A DNA stretch of 64,000 nucleotides from Staphylococcus sp. NAM3COL9 (GTDB lineage Bacteria; Bacillota; Bacilli; Staphylococcales; Staphylococcaceae), in NCBI RefSeq assembly GCF_001431205.1, contig NZ_LGPC01000016.1:656920-720919 (forward strand), written 5' to 3'. Position 1 is the stretch's first letter; each line of letters opens with the position of its first letter. The notes beneath the pieces are model-generated. The model was not told the origin of the DNA. It was given only the letters and a program-made list of their open reading frames with translations, and ran no database searches. Of the stretch, positions 56,203 to 64,000 are shown in pieces. The translations under genes were made by a program, and so were the position numbers.

Positions 56203-56575
56203 TTAACCACTTCTGATTTTTAAAATCCTGTACACTGTAGACCAACTCCCACCAGTCCTTCCAGCAATTTCTTCGCCTGTAAGTTTTTGTTCATCATATA
56301 AGAATTTAATCTCACGGTTTTTGTGATTTGGCAATGAAGGTCTTCCACCCTTATCTCCTCTTGCTCTCGCAGCTTCTAATCTTTTTTCGTACGCTCACTT
56401 AACAAGTAAACTTCAAGTTCCGCAAATACACTCATCATGGTAAAGGACATCTTGCCCATCGCATCTTTCGTTGATACATTCATATCAACAATATGTAAAA
56501 CAATACTGTTTTCATCCAACCATTGAGACAACTCAATTAACTGTTTCTTGGATTTTGTGTCTAAAGTATATGTTC
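56203..56575 (-). pseudogene. Serine recombinase (resolvase/invertase) remnant
   Basis: On the minus strand the sequence reads KSKKQLIELSQWLDENSIVL, NVSTKDAMGKMSFTMMSVFA, ELEVYLLSERTKK, then, one frame over, RLEAARARGDKGGRPSLPNH and a C-terminal helix-turn-helix ending GSWSTVYRILKIRSG. This is the middle and end of a Tn552/BinL-type resolvase. The catalytic-serine N-terminus is missing, the usual LDRxxR motif is degraded to LDTKSKK, and a base is lost in the A6 run at 56383-56388. It is a dead relic of a plasmid or transposon. Confidence 0.85.
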
Positions 56576-56628
56576 TTTATTTACTGATACTGCTTCAGTA
56601 AAGATTTTAAGTATTTCAAAATATTATT

Positions 56629-57153
56629 TTAATTCCATTCTAAATGTTGTACAAAGTTCTGCAATTTATTTTCAGTCTCTGCATAAAAGAATTGCCCATT
56701 TTCATCGCGTAGTCTTTTTCCTCCTGATAACAATAGCATACCGTCTTCATGAAGTTTTGGATTGAGGAATTTCAAAAATTCAATCAAGTTATCATAACAT
56801 GCATCACCATGTACACTGCTAACAATAAAAGAAACAGGCTTTTTATAAAGGATATTTGAAGCTAATAACCATTCGATTGCATTTTTTAAAGTAGCTGGGA
56901 CCCCCCTGATGTATTCAGGCGTTGTAATGACAATATGGTCACTTTTATCTAACTTATCTATATATTCTTTTATAATGTTCGGATAATCTTCATATTCAAT
57001 ATCAGAATGAAATATTGGAAAATCATATATTTCATCATATGTTTCAAAGGTGTGTTCATGTGAGAGATTTCGCTCTATATCGATTAGTAGTTTTTTGTTT
57101 AGTGAATTTTTACGTTTACTTCCACATAATGCTAAAAAACGCGTCATCTTCAA
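56629..57153 (-). CDS. NADPH-dependent FMN reductase-family protein
   Basis: A 174-aa flavodoxin-fold reductase. FLALCGSKRKNSLNKKLL (5-22) is the phosphate-binding loop for FMN, and TTPEYIRGVPATLKNAIEWL (78-97) is the hallmark block (family TPEYNxSxPGxLKNAID). SFIVSSVHGD follows where most members have a Gly-rich stretch. It may supply reduced flavin or reduce quinones and azo compounds. TTG 57153 lies six bases after AGGAG; ATG 57147 is the alternative start. It could furnish FMNH2 to the flavin monooxygenases of this window, but the distance makes that speculative. Confidence 0.85.
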   Translation of the reverse strand: MKMTRFLALCGSKRKNSLNKKLLIDIERNLSHEHTFETYDEIYDFPIFHSDIEYEDYPNIIKEYIDKLDKSDHIVITTPEYIRGVPATLKNAIEWLLASNILYKKPVSFIVSSVHGDACYDNLIEFLKFLNPKLHEDGMLLLSGGKRLRDENGQFFYAETENKLQNFVQHLEWN

Positions 57154-57357
57154 TTACAACTCCTTTTCATTTGTATATTATTTTAGTAATAACTATTTCC
57201 TTAATAGGATCATAATTTAATTTCAAACTTTGAACACCATTATCTTAACAAAAATTAATCCTAGTCGACTAAGTATTTGTCTCAGACGCTGTATTACCTA
57301 ATACTTTAGGAAACGATCATTTTTTACTTCTACAACTTTTAGTTTAACTATTTATTT

Positions 57358-57376
57358 GATATTGATAATCGTTATC
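57358..57376 (+). promoter_or_regulatory. Fur box
   Basis: GATATTGATAATCGTTATC matches 17 of 19 positions of the Fur consensus and lies about 40 bp ahead of the siderophore lipoprotein start, predicting iron repression. Confidence 0.9.
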
Positions 57377-57414
57377 ACTAACTATATAATTTATATACGG
57401 AGGAAATTATAAAA

Positions 57415-58416
57415 ATGAAAAAGCCCTATATAATTATAATGTTTTTGTGTTTAGCACTGTTATTAGCATCATGTAGTTCAAACAGTAAAGAAGACTCAAA
57501 AAAAGAGATAACAAAGATTACTCACACCTATGAAATGAAAGAAAAAACTCAGGATCACACTGAAGGAAAAGTAAAAAAAGAAACCATAGATGTCCCTATC
57601 AATCCTAAAAATGTAGTTGTCATGGATTATGGTGCACTTGATATTATGCAACAGCTTAAGTTACAAGATCGTATTGTTGCAATTACTAAAGGAGAAAATG
57701 CATCTTTTTTACCTAAAAGTTTAAAAGAATTTAAAAGTGAGAAATATGAGAATCTTGGTAATCCTGGTAGACCCAGTTACGATCGTCTAGCTAAAGCAAA
57801 ACCTGACGTCATATTTGCTTCGTTTAGACAAGCTCATACTAAAACATTAGATGAGATGAAGAAGGCTGCACCTAATGCAAAAATTGTGTTTGTGAGTCCA
57901 AATCACAAGGACTATATCGCTTCAATAAAACAAAGCTCAAAAAATATAGGTACAATTTTTGAAAAAGAAAAAGAAACTCAAGCATTGGTTGAAAAATTAG
58001 ATGCTAAAGTTAAGGAATCCAAAAAAATTATTAATAACAAGCGTATCTTATTTCTAAATGTTGATGATAAAGGAATTAAATCATACGGTGCATCAGGACG
58101 ATTTGGTGGATTTCTAAACCAAGACTTAGGTATCCAACATGCAGATAAGAAAATAAAACCTAATTCCAGCGGTATTTTAATTTCAAATGAATATTTGGAA
58201 AAAATGAATCCGGACAAACTATTTATAATTAATAGAACGCAAGATGAAAATGATGATAGTATGCCTAATGCACTTAAAAACTCAGTTATTAATAATGTTA
58301 AAGCAATTAAAAACAATGATGTATATGTATTTGAAGCAAACACATGGTTTTTTGGTGAAGGTGGCATTAATTTAACGATGCAACAACTTGACCAAATTCA
58401 ACAAGCGTATCAATAA
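57415..58416 (+). CDS. Iron-siderophore binding lipoprotein, SstD-like
   Basis: A 333-aa lipoprotein with lipobox LLASC (Cys20) and a class III periplasmic-binding fold. The N-terminal VVVMDYGALDIMQQLKLQ, KYENLGNPGRPSYDRLAKAK PDVIF segment and the GASGRFGGFLNQDLGIQ block match SstD, the catechol-siderophore receptor of S. aureus, which also binds catecholamines. A Fur box precedes it. No permease or ATPase genes follow, so it must use a transporter encoded elsewhere or act as an extra receptor. GGAGGAAA precedes the ATG. Confidence 0.88.
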   Translation: MKKPYIIIMFLCLALLLASCSSNSKEDSKKEITKITHTYEMKEKTQDHTEGKVKKETIDVPINPKNVVVMDYGALDIMQQLKLQDRIVAITKGENASFLPKSLKEFKSEKYENLGNPGRPSYDRLAKAKPDVIFASFRQAHTKTLDEMKKAAPNAKIVFVSPNHKDYIASIKQSSKNIGTIFEKEKETQALVEKLDAKVKESKKIINNKRILFLNVDDKGIKSYGASGRFGGFLNQDLGIQHADKKIKPNSSGILISNEYLEKMNPDKLFIINRTQDENDDSMPNALKNSVINNVKAIKNNDVYVFEANTWFFGEGGINLTMQQLDQIQQAYQ

Positions 58417-58472
58417 TAATTAGGATTAGGAATAATTACATAATCTATAGTTAACACTAAACATCATAGAAG

Positions 58473-58501
58473 AGATTCCTTTTAAAAGGAGTCTTTTTTT
58501 T
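58473..58501 (+). terminator. Terminator of the SstD-like gene
   Basis: AGATTCCTTT / AAAGGAGTCT hairpin (G-U pairs) with an extended T8 tail. Confidence 0.8.
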
Positions 58502-58509
58502 CAAATTCA

Positions 58510-59439
58510 TTACTAAAGTATCAATTTAGAAATTTTTCAACATATATAAACAAGCAAAAAATCCATTTTATTTATGAAAAAGGGAAGTCTAACATCACGA
58601 TTCCATTGATATTATTGCATGGGTGGCCAGATAGTATTTTGCGATATACAAAAGTTATAGACAAATTGAAAGAAGGTTTTGAATATAATGGGGAAAATAT
58701 TTCTTTCGATATTATAATTCCTTCTATACCTGGATTTGGACTTTCTGAATTTAATGAAGGGTTAAATAACGAAGAAATTGCCGATATAATGAATTTATTA
58801 ATGAAAAATAAATTGAACTATGATGAATTTATAGTTTCTGGTGGAGATATTGGATCAGGTATTGCACGCTACATGGCTAAAAAATCTCCAAATTCTATTA
58901 AAGGCCTTCATTTAACTGATATAGGGATAGTTAAAGACATATTACAGAAGAATAAAAACTTAACTGAAGATGAACTTGAATATAAAAAAAGAGCTAGTGA
59001 GTTCTTTTATAAAGAAACTGGGTATATGGAAATACAGTCAACTAAACCTCAGACCTTAGCATATGGACTTAACGATTCTCCTCTTGGTTTGATTTCATGG
59101 ATTGGTGAGAAATATGATTCTTGGAGTGGTCATAATTTATTAAGTATGGAAGATATTATTAATAATATTTATTTTTATTGGCATACCCAAAGTATTGGAA
59201 CTTCAATGAATATATATCTAGAAAATGCAACTAGATTGCCGCAATTAGGCACTATAGATACTAAAACAGGTGTTTCTATTTTCAGTGAAGATATAATGAT
59301 ACCTCCTTATTCTTACATCAAAACCCAATATAATTTAATCTATTTTAATGAGATTGAACAAGGTGGTCATTTTCCCGCTATAGAAACTCCTAATTTATTT
59401 ACGAATGAAATTATCAATTTTGTTAAACGAGTTATCTAA
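58510..59439 (+). pseudogene. Epoxide hydrolase, 5'-truncated
   Basis: An alpha/beta hydrolase of the epoxide-hydrolase type lacking its beginning. The frame is open from about 58486 without any start codon; LLKYQFRNFSTYINKQKIHF corresponds to the second half of the family's N-terminal EHN domain, so roughly the first 60 residues are missing. The remainder is intact: oxyanion loop LILLHGWPDS, nucleophile Asp in VSGGDIGSGIARYMAK and catalytic His in EQGGHFPAIETP. The break lies directly at the SstD terminator, so an ancestral deletion joined the two. A shorter protein from TTG 58606 has no ribosome site and would lack the lid base. Confidence 0.75.
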
Positions 59440-59979
59440 AAAATGTCGGATAAGTTTCTTTTTAAAGAAGCTAATGCTAATAGAATAGGTGTTTCAACAT
59501 GAAAGTAGCAAGAGTTAGAATGATAGAGGGAGCATGTATACGCAGAGTACGGTCAGTTAAAGAAGATTTCTAAGATGCTATATAGTTGTTTTATGTAAGT
59601 ATTATCACTCATATAATCTACACTTATTAATTATTGGAAATATATTAGAAAAGACTCCTTATTAGATAAGGAGTCTTTTAAACATTTCAAAAGGTAATCT
59701 TGTATTAATAACGATAGTTTTAGATATAAATATAAAGTTATTAACATGATTTTTTTGTTAATTGAATAACCTGATAACCCTTGTTAGAAATTATGGATAA
59801 CTTAATATTTTAGGATCATATTTAATTGCTTTGTTTTTAATATCTATTAAATAACCAACTCTCTTTATAGAAACAAACTCCTTGTAAATACATTTTAATG
59901 TATGAATTCAAAGAAAGCGTTTTAATTTTACACCCACTAATTCGGGTCACTCCTTTGAAGAGAATTCCTTTTCTATGGA
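59440..59979. other. Gene-poor stretch before qox
   Basis: It holds a possible 24-codon frame (MKVARVRMIEGACIRRVRSV, 59498-59572) with a weak ribosome site, a terminator at 59649-59679 and a minus-strand coding-like run near 59800-59890 (KRVGYLIDIKNKAIKYDP) that is preceded by AAGGAG but lacks an ATG. These look like decayed genes at the edge of the accessory region. I see nothing else definite. Confidence 0.4.
59649..59679. terminator. Hairpin terminator
   Basis: AAAAGACTCCTTA / TAAGGAGTCTTTT perfect 13-bp stem with a 5-nt loop. It follows no intact gene and may belong to the truncated hydrolase. Confidence 0.8.
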
Positions 59980-60270
59980 TTATAAGTGAGCTGAGTGTCC
60001 CCCCTGCATTACCCAATAAGTACCAATAACAGTAATTAAAGTAATGATAATCGCAAATACAACTTTAAATGCTTGTAAGTTTCCGTTTTTACCTTCAGTT
60101 AAGTGCATAAACATTAATAATTGAACTGCAGCCTGTATAAAAGCAAAACCAAAAATGATGGTAATCTTAACGTTAAGTTCCATAGATGTGTATAAAGTTA
60201 CAAACACTGCTAATATTGTCAGAACGATTGAGGCAATAAAACCTACTGTGTGTTTTACTATTGTATTCAT
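59980..60270 (-). CDS. qoxD: Quinol oxidase subunit IV
   Basis: A 96-aa, three-helix membrane protein of the COX4_pro/CyoD type. [20 protein letters not shown] opens the first helix, and [17 protein letters not shown] (about 55-71) is the family signature before the last helix. It is needed for assembly or stability of the aa3-type menaquinol oxidase. It overlaps qoxC by 4 nt (ATGA) and ends the operon. Confidence 0.95.
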   Translation of the reverse strand: MNTIVKHTVGFIASIVLTILAVFVTLYTSMELNVKITIIFGFAFIQAAVQLLMFMHLTEGKNGNLQAFKVVFAIIITLITVIGTYWVMQGGHSAHL

Positions 60271-60872
60271 CCGCTAAACACCATCCCTATCATATATACG
60301 GCAGTGAAGATGAAGATCCATACAACATCTAAAAAGTGCCAATATAAACTTACTATAAATAATTTAGGAGCATTGTCTTTATTTAATCCTCGCATTGCGA
60401 TCTGGATTAATAAACAGATAATCCAGACGATACCTAACGATACGTGGGCACCATGCGTTCCTAATAGTATAAAGAAACTAGACCAATAAGAACCAATCGA
60501 AAGATTAACACCCTCATGCACATAGTGTGTGAATTCATAGATTTCAAAGCCTACGAATACCATACCTAATAGTACAGTGATAATCATCCAAATCATCATT
60601 AATTTTTCTTTTTCTTTTCTCATGTAGTAAATTGCAATACCACATGTATAAGAACTAATTAATAAAGCAAATGTCATTATCAAAACGAGCGGTAATTCAA
60701 ATAACTCGGTAGTCATTTTACCAGCATAATCGCCACCATGTTGCAGTGTTAGTAACGCTGCAAATAACGTACCGAATAATGAGAATTCAGCTGTAAGGAA
60801 AATCCAAAAGCCAAGCTTATTTAATTCACCTTCATGCGAACGTTGATCAATTGTGTTTGCATCATGACTCAT
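60267..60872 (-). CDS. qoxC: Quinol oxidase subunit III
   Basis: A 201-aa, five-helix membrane subunit of the heme-copper quinol oxidase. [20 protein letters not shown] (about 20-39), [15 protein letters not shown] and [20 protein letters not shown] (about 173-192) are the standard subunit III motifs. It is thought to stabilise the proton pathway of subunit I. Its start overlaps the end of qoxB by 11 nt. Confidence 0.96.
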   Translation of the reverse strand: MSHDANTIDQRSHEGELNKLGFWIFLTAEFSLFGTLFAALLTLQHGGDYAGKMTTELFELPLVLIMTFALLISSYTCGIAIYYMRKEKEKLMMIWMIITVLLGMVFVGFEIYEFTHYVHEGVNLSIGSYWSSFFILLGTHGAHVSLGIVWIICLLIQIAMRGLNKDNAPKLFIVSLYWHFLDVVWIFIFTAVYMIGMVFSG

Positions 60873-62850
60873 GACTTACAGCCTCCTTTTCTTTTATTCG
60901 TGCTTCACGTAAACGTTTTTCAGTCTCCATTACTTCAGAAGCTGGAATGTGATAACCGTGATCTACTTGGAAACTACGATAAATCATAGTGCCAAAGATA
61001 CCAATTAAGCAAAGAATAGCTGGTAGTAATGTTTCAAATACTAGGAAGAAACCACCAATAGTGAAGAATATTCCCATGAATACACCAACTGGGGTATTAT
61101 TCGGCATGTGGATATCTGTGTAATTATGGTTATCTAAATAATGACGACCATGTTCTTTCATATCAACAAATGTATCGTAGTCGTTCCAATCTGGCGTGAT
61201 AGCAAAGTTGTATTTAGGTGGCATCGCTGAAGCAGTTGACCATTCTAGTGTACGACCTAAACCATCCCAGTTATCACCAGTTAATTCACGTGGTGCTTTG
61301 AAGAAGCTGTAAACAATACTTGCAACTAAGAACATAAAGCCTAATGCCATTAATAGAGCACCGAAAGTTGAGATTACGTTTAATAACCACCAACCATCTT
61401 CTGGCATGTAAGTATATAAACGACGTGGCATACCGTCAAGACCAAGTATAAATTGAGGTATGAAACAAATGTTGAAACCGATTACAAAGAACCAGAAGCA
61501 GAATTTGTTTAACGTTTCGTTTAACTTAAATCCAGTCATCTTAGGCCACCAGAATATTAAAGCTCCTAGACAGGCAAGTACAACACTGGATACTAACGTG
61601 TAGTGGAAATGCGCCACTAGGAAGTATGTGTTGTGGTATTGGTAATCTGCTGCTGCCATAGAAAGCATAATACCAGTTACTCCACCTATTAGGAAGTTGG
61701 GGATAAATGCTAGTGAGAATAACATTGGTGACTCGAACGTAATTCGGCCTTGGTAAAGCGTGAACAACCAGTTAAATATTTTAACACCAGTTGGTATACC
61801 GATAAGCATGGTTGAAATTGAGAAGAATGAGTTGATTAACGCACCATTACCCATTGTGAAGAAATGATGAACCCAAACTAAAAAGCTTAAGAACGCAATA
61901 CCTGCCGTTGCCCAAACCATGCTTTGGTGGCCGAATAGGCGTTTACGCGCAAATGTTGGAATAATTTCAGAGTATATACCGAATGCTGGAAGGGCAACAA
62001 TATAAACTTCAGGGTGCCCCCATACCCAGAAGAAGTTAGCCCAAAGCATTGGCATACCACCATTTGCTACTGCAAAAAATGCAGTATCGAAGATTCTATC
62101 TGTTGTGAATAGTGCTAATGTAACTGTTAATACTGGAAAAGCCAAGATAATGAGTAAGGCTGTAATGAAAGTAGTAACCGTAAACATTGGCATTTCCATA
62201 AATTTCATTGTAGGTGTTTTCATTCTAAGTATGGTTACGAAGAAGTTAATACCTGTCATCAGTGTACCGATACCAGAAATCTGAATTGCAATTAAGTAAT
62301 AATTGACACCTGGTCCGGGACTGAATTCACCTGCCAGTGGTGCATAGTTAGTCCAACCAGCTGCAGGTGAGCCCCCGATTATAAATGACAAGTTGAATAA
62401 AATCATACCTGAGAAGAATAACCAGAAACTTACGCTATTTAATACAGGGAATGCAACGTCTCGAGCACCAATTTGTAAAGGTACAATGACATTCCACAAA
62501 CCAAATATGAAAGGCATTGCCATAAAGATAATCATGATAACACCGTGTGTACTAAAAACTTCGTTATAGTGATTTGAGTCCAAAAACGTATTGTTAGGAA
62601 TCGCTAATTGTGTACGCATCATTAATGCGTCAATACCACCACGAACGAACATTAATACGGCACAGATTAAATACATTGCCCCGATTTTCTTATGGTCGAT
62701 AGATGTGAACCATTCTCTGTATAAATATTTCCATAATTTAAAATAAGTAATTACTGCGATTAGTCCAATGATTCCAAATGGGGCACCGATTTGTGCCATT
62801 GTAATCATCCAAGAACCTTTAACGAGTAACTGATCCCATGGAAAATCCAT
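60862..62850 (-). CDS. qoxB: Quinol oxidase subunit I
   Basis: A 662-aa catalytic subunit of the aa3-type menaquinol oxidase, with about fourteen helices. The heme-copper centre motifs are visible: [20 protein letters not shown] (Cu-B His and cross-linked Tyr), [12 protein letters not shown] (two His) and [14 protein letters not shown] (heme ligands), plus the low-spin-heme His in [16 protein letters not shown]. It reduces O2 to water and pumps protons. Its ATG shares one base with the qoxA stop (TAATG). Confidence 0.98.
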   Translation of the reverse strand: MDFPWDQLLVKGSWMITMAQIGAPFGIIGLIAVITYFKLWKYLYREWFTSIDHKKIGAMYLICAVLMFVRGGIDALMMRTQLAIPNNTFLDSNHYNEVFSTHGVIMIIFMAMPFIFGLWNVIVPLQIGARDVAFPVLNSVSFWLFFSGMILFNLSFIIGGSPAAGWTNYAPLAGEFSPGPGVNYYLIAIQISGIGTLMTGINFFVTILRMKTPTMKFMEMPMFTVTTFITALLIILAFPVLTVTLALFTTDRIFDTAFFAVANGGMPMLWANFFWVWGHPEVYIVALPAFGIYSEIIPTFARKRLFGHQSMVWATAGIAFLSFLVWVHHFFTMGNGALINSFFSISTMLIGIPTGVKIFNWLFTLYQGRITFESPMLFSLAFIPNFLIGGVTGIMLSMAAADYQYHNTYFLVAHFHYTLVSSVVLACLGALIFWWPKMTGFKLNETLNKFCFWFFVIGFNICFIPQFILGLDGMPRRLYTYMPEDGWWLLNVISTFGALLMALGFMFLVASIVYSFFKAPRELTGDNWDGLGRTLEWSTASAMPPKYNFAITPDWNDYDTFVDMKEHGRHYLDNHNYTDIHMPNNTPVGVFMGIFFTIGGFFLVFETLLPAILCLIGIFGTMIYRSFQVDHGYHIPASEVMETEKRLREARIKEKEAVSHES

Positions 62851-63971
62851 TAATGTCCACCTCCAGATTCATGCTCTTTTTTCTCTAATTCAGATGCTTT
62901 TTCGTCTTTAGCACCTTTAGAGATTTTGTCCATTTCATCGACGTTATGTGTTTCCTCGTCTTTGAATTCACTATCGTATGGTTCGTTGTTGCCAAGAATC
63001 ATGGCTTTCATACCATGTCTCTCATAGTTCGCATTTGTGATTTGCGGTTTACGTGCAGGTTGATCTGGTTTATCTAACACATCTTCAGTTAATTCTTTTT
63101 CAGTGTTAAAGTTTGGATCTTTTTGTACGTAATTGTAGCGATCATAAGCGTAGAAAATATACTCAGGATCTGCTGCAGCATCAACAAATGCTAGATGAGT
63201 ACCACTGAAAGTTAAGTTTTCATTTTCAGTAGTTGGTAAAAGTTGCTTATCAAAGGTATCTTGATCTAATTCTTTTTTACTTTGAGCATCTTTGACCCAA
63301 TCTTTAAATTCACTTTGACTTACTGAATTAACATCAAAAGTTTGACGAGCAAACCCTTCGCCGTTGAAGTTTGAGTTACGTCCACGGAACGTACCTTCTT
63401 CGCTAGCTGTTAACGTCCAGTCCATAGTCATACCTGTCATCGCATATTTCTGACCACCAAGTTGTGGAATCCAGAAACTTGTCATCATATCCATTGATTG
63501 GAGTTTGAAAACAACAGGGCGATCTTTCGGAATAGTTAAGTGATTAACCGTTTCGATTTTTTCTTCAGGATAACTAAAGAACCACTTATAACCAGCACTT
63601 GTAGCATAAACTACAATAGGATCATCCTTTTTATCTGGCGTTTCCTCATAATTGTAAAGTGATTTAACCGTTGGAATGGCTAAAGCAATTAGAATGATGA
63701 CCGGAATGATAAACCAAATGGTTTCCATTAAAACACTGTGGTGCATCTTACCTGTTTCCTCAGTCTTACTGATTCTATATTTGAATAGAAAGACTGTGAA
63801 CAAGAGAATTACGACGGCAACGATAACAAGCATGAAGATGATTGAATACATAATCAAGAACTTCGAATCACTTGCCATTGGCCCTTTTGGGTTTAAAACT
63901 TCTACATTCTCACAACCACTAAGTAAAATTAGCGAGCCAAAGAGTAGAAGCAAAGACTTAAATTTTGACAC
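62850..63971 (-). CDS. qoxA: Quinol oxidase subunit II
   Basis: A 373-aa lipoprotein subunit with lipobox LLSGC (Cys19), two transmembrane helices (about 38-62 and 82-102) and an external cupredoxin domain (about 120-280, [18 protein letters not shown] onward). As in other quinol oxidases the Cu-A ligands are absent. A long charged tail (about 290-373) ends ESGGGH. GTG 63971 with AGGAGGT upstream is the start. It is first in qoxABCD, and the promoter lies beyond the window. Confidence 0.97.
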   Translation of the reverse strand: MSKFKSLLLLFGSLILLSGCENVEVLNPKGPMASDSKFLIMYSIIFMLVIVAVVILLFTVFLFKYRISKTEETGKMHHSVLMETIWFIIPVIILIALAIPTVKSLYNYEETPDKKDDPIVVYATSAGYKWFFSYPEEKIETVNHLTIPKDRPVVFKLQSMDMMTSFWIPQLGGQKYAMTGMTMDWTLTASEEGTFRGRNSNFNGEGFARQTFDVNSVSQSEFKDWVKDAQSKKELDQDTFDKQLLPTTENENLTFSGTHLAFVDAAADPEYIFYAYDRYNYVQKDPNFNTEKELTEDVLDKPDQPARKPQITNANYERHGMKAMILGNNEPYDSEFKDEETHNVDEMDKISKGAKDEKASELEKKEHESGGGH

Positions 63972-64000
63972 TTTTTTGACCTCCTAATACTACAATTGTA

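Noticed and set aside
59910..59925. cre-like AGAAAGCGTTTTAA downstream of qoxD
   Set aside because: It is not in front of any gene and deviates at both ends.

Overview
The window is low-GC Firmicute chromosome and almost certainly Staphylococcus. The evidence is an AT-rich base composition, strong AGGAGG ribosome sites, a qoxABCD quinol oxidase operon, an SstD-like siderophore lipoprotein and, most tellingly, an araC-type lacR divergent from lacP-lacH. That lac arrangement is known from Staphylococcus xylosus, so the S. xylosus/S. saprophyticus group (novobiocin-resistant, environmental or animal-associated) is the best guess. No rRNA, tRNA, CRISPR array or intact insertion sequence was seen. 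Most of the window is niche-specific metabolic genes, many arranged as enzyme or transporter genes divergent from a LysR, MerR or AraC regulator.

Left part (1-10,200). An MrcB-like/HNH nuclease comes first, then a lipoprotein and a set of secreted enzymes that look like extracellular polymer or phosphate scavengers: a purple-acid-phosphatase-like protein with a nonsense codon 14 codons before its natural end, a secreted poly-gamma-glutamate hydrolase with a long Ser/Thr linker, and an endonuclease/exonuclease/phosphatase-family secreted protein whose signal peptide is separated from the body by a one-base frameshift. A thioesterase operon with an 11-bp palindrome over its promoter and a LysR regulator follow.

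Middle (10,400-37,900). The lacR/lacPH locus carries a cre site and a LacR-type palindrome. Next is an operon of an NtaA-type flavin monooxygenase, a sodium symporter, a 34-aa coupled microprotein and a tautomerase, facing a PheA/TfdB-type FAD monooxygenase, with direct repeats in the shared control region. Further on are a 2-oxoglutarate dioxygenase, a MerR/oxidoreductase pair, a sodium symporter facing bioB (BirA box), a DMT exporter with LysR, a luciferase-like monooxygenase, LysR/PanE-like/acetoacetate decarboxylase, a Zur-boxed CobW GTPase and a lipoprotein with a sigma-B-like promoter.

Right part (38,000-64,000). Malate utilisation genes (malic enzyme, 2-hydroxycarboxylate transporter, CitA/CitT-type two-component system), a sirtuin, a licT-bglP-bglA beta-glucoside operon with RAT antiterminator and cre, and an alcohol dehydrogenase under a MerR-type 19-bp-spacer promoter. 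Then follows a scarred stretch: an AGCS symporter remnant, a free-standing 19-aa peptide gene, a tripartite tricarboxylate transporter with a PrpF isomerase and LysR, a serine recombinase remnant, a Fur-boxed SstD-like lipoprotein and a 5'-truncated epoxide hydrolase. The core qoxABCD operon closes the window.

Several breaks (near 6,023, 23,580 and 56,385) sit in A-runs, so sequencing error must be excluded before calling them real gene decay.
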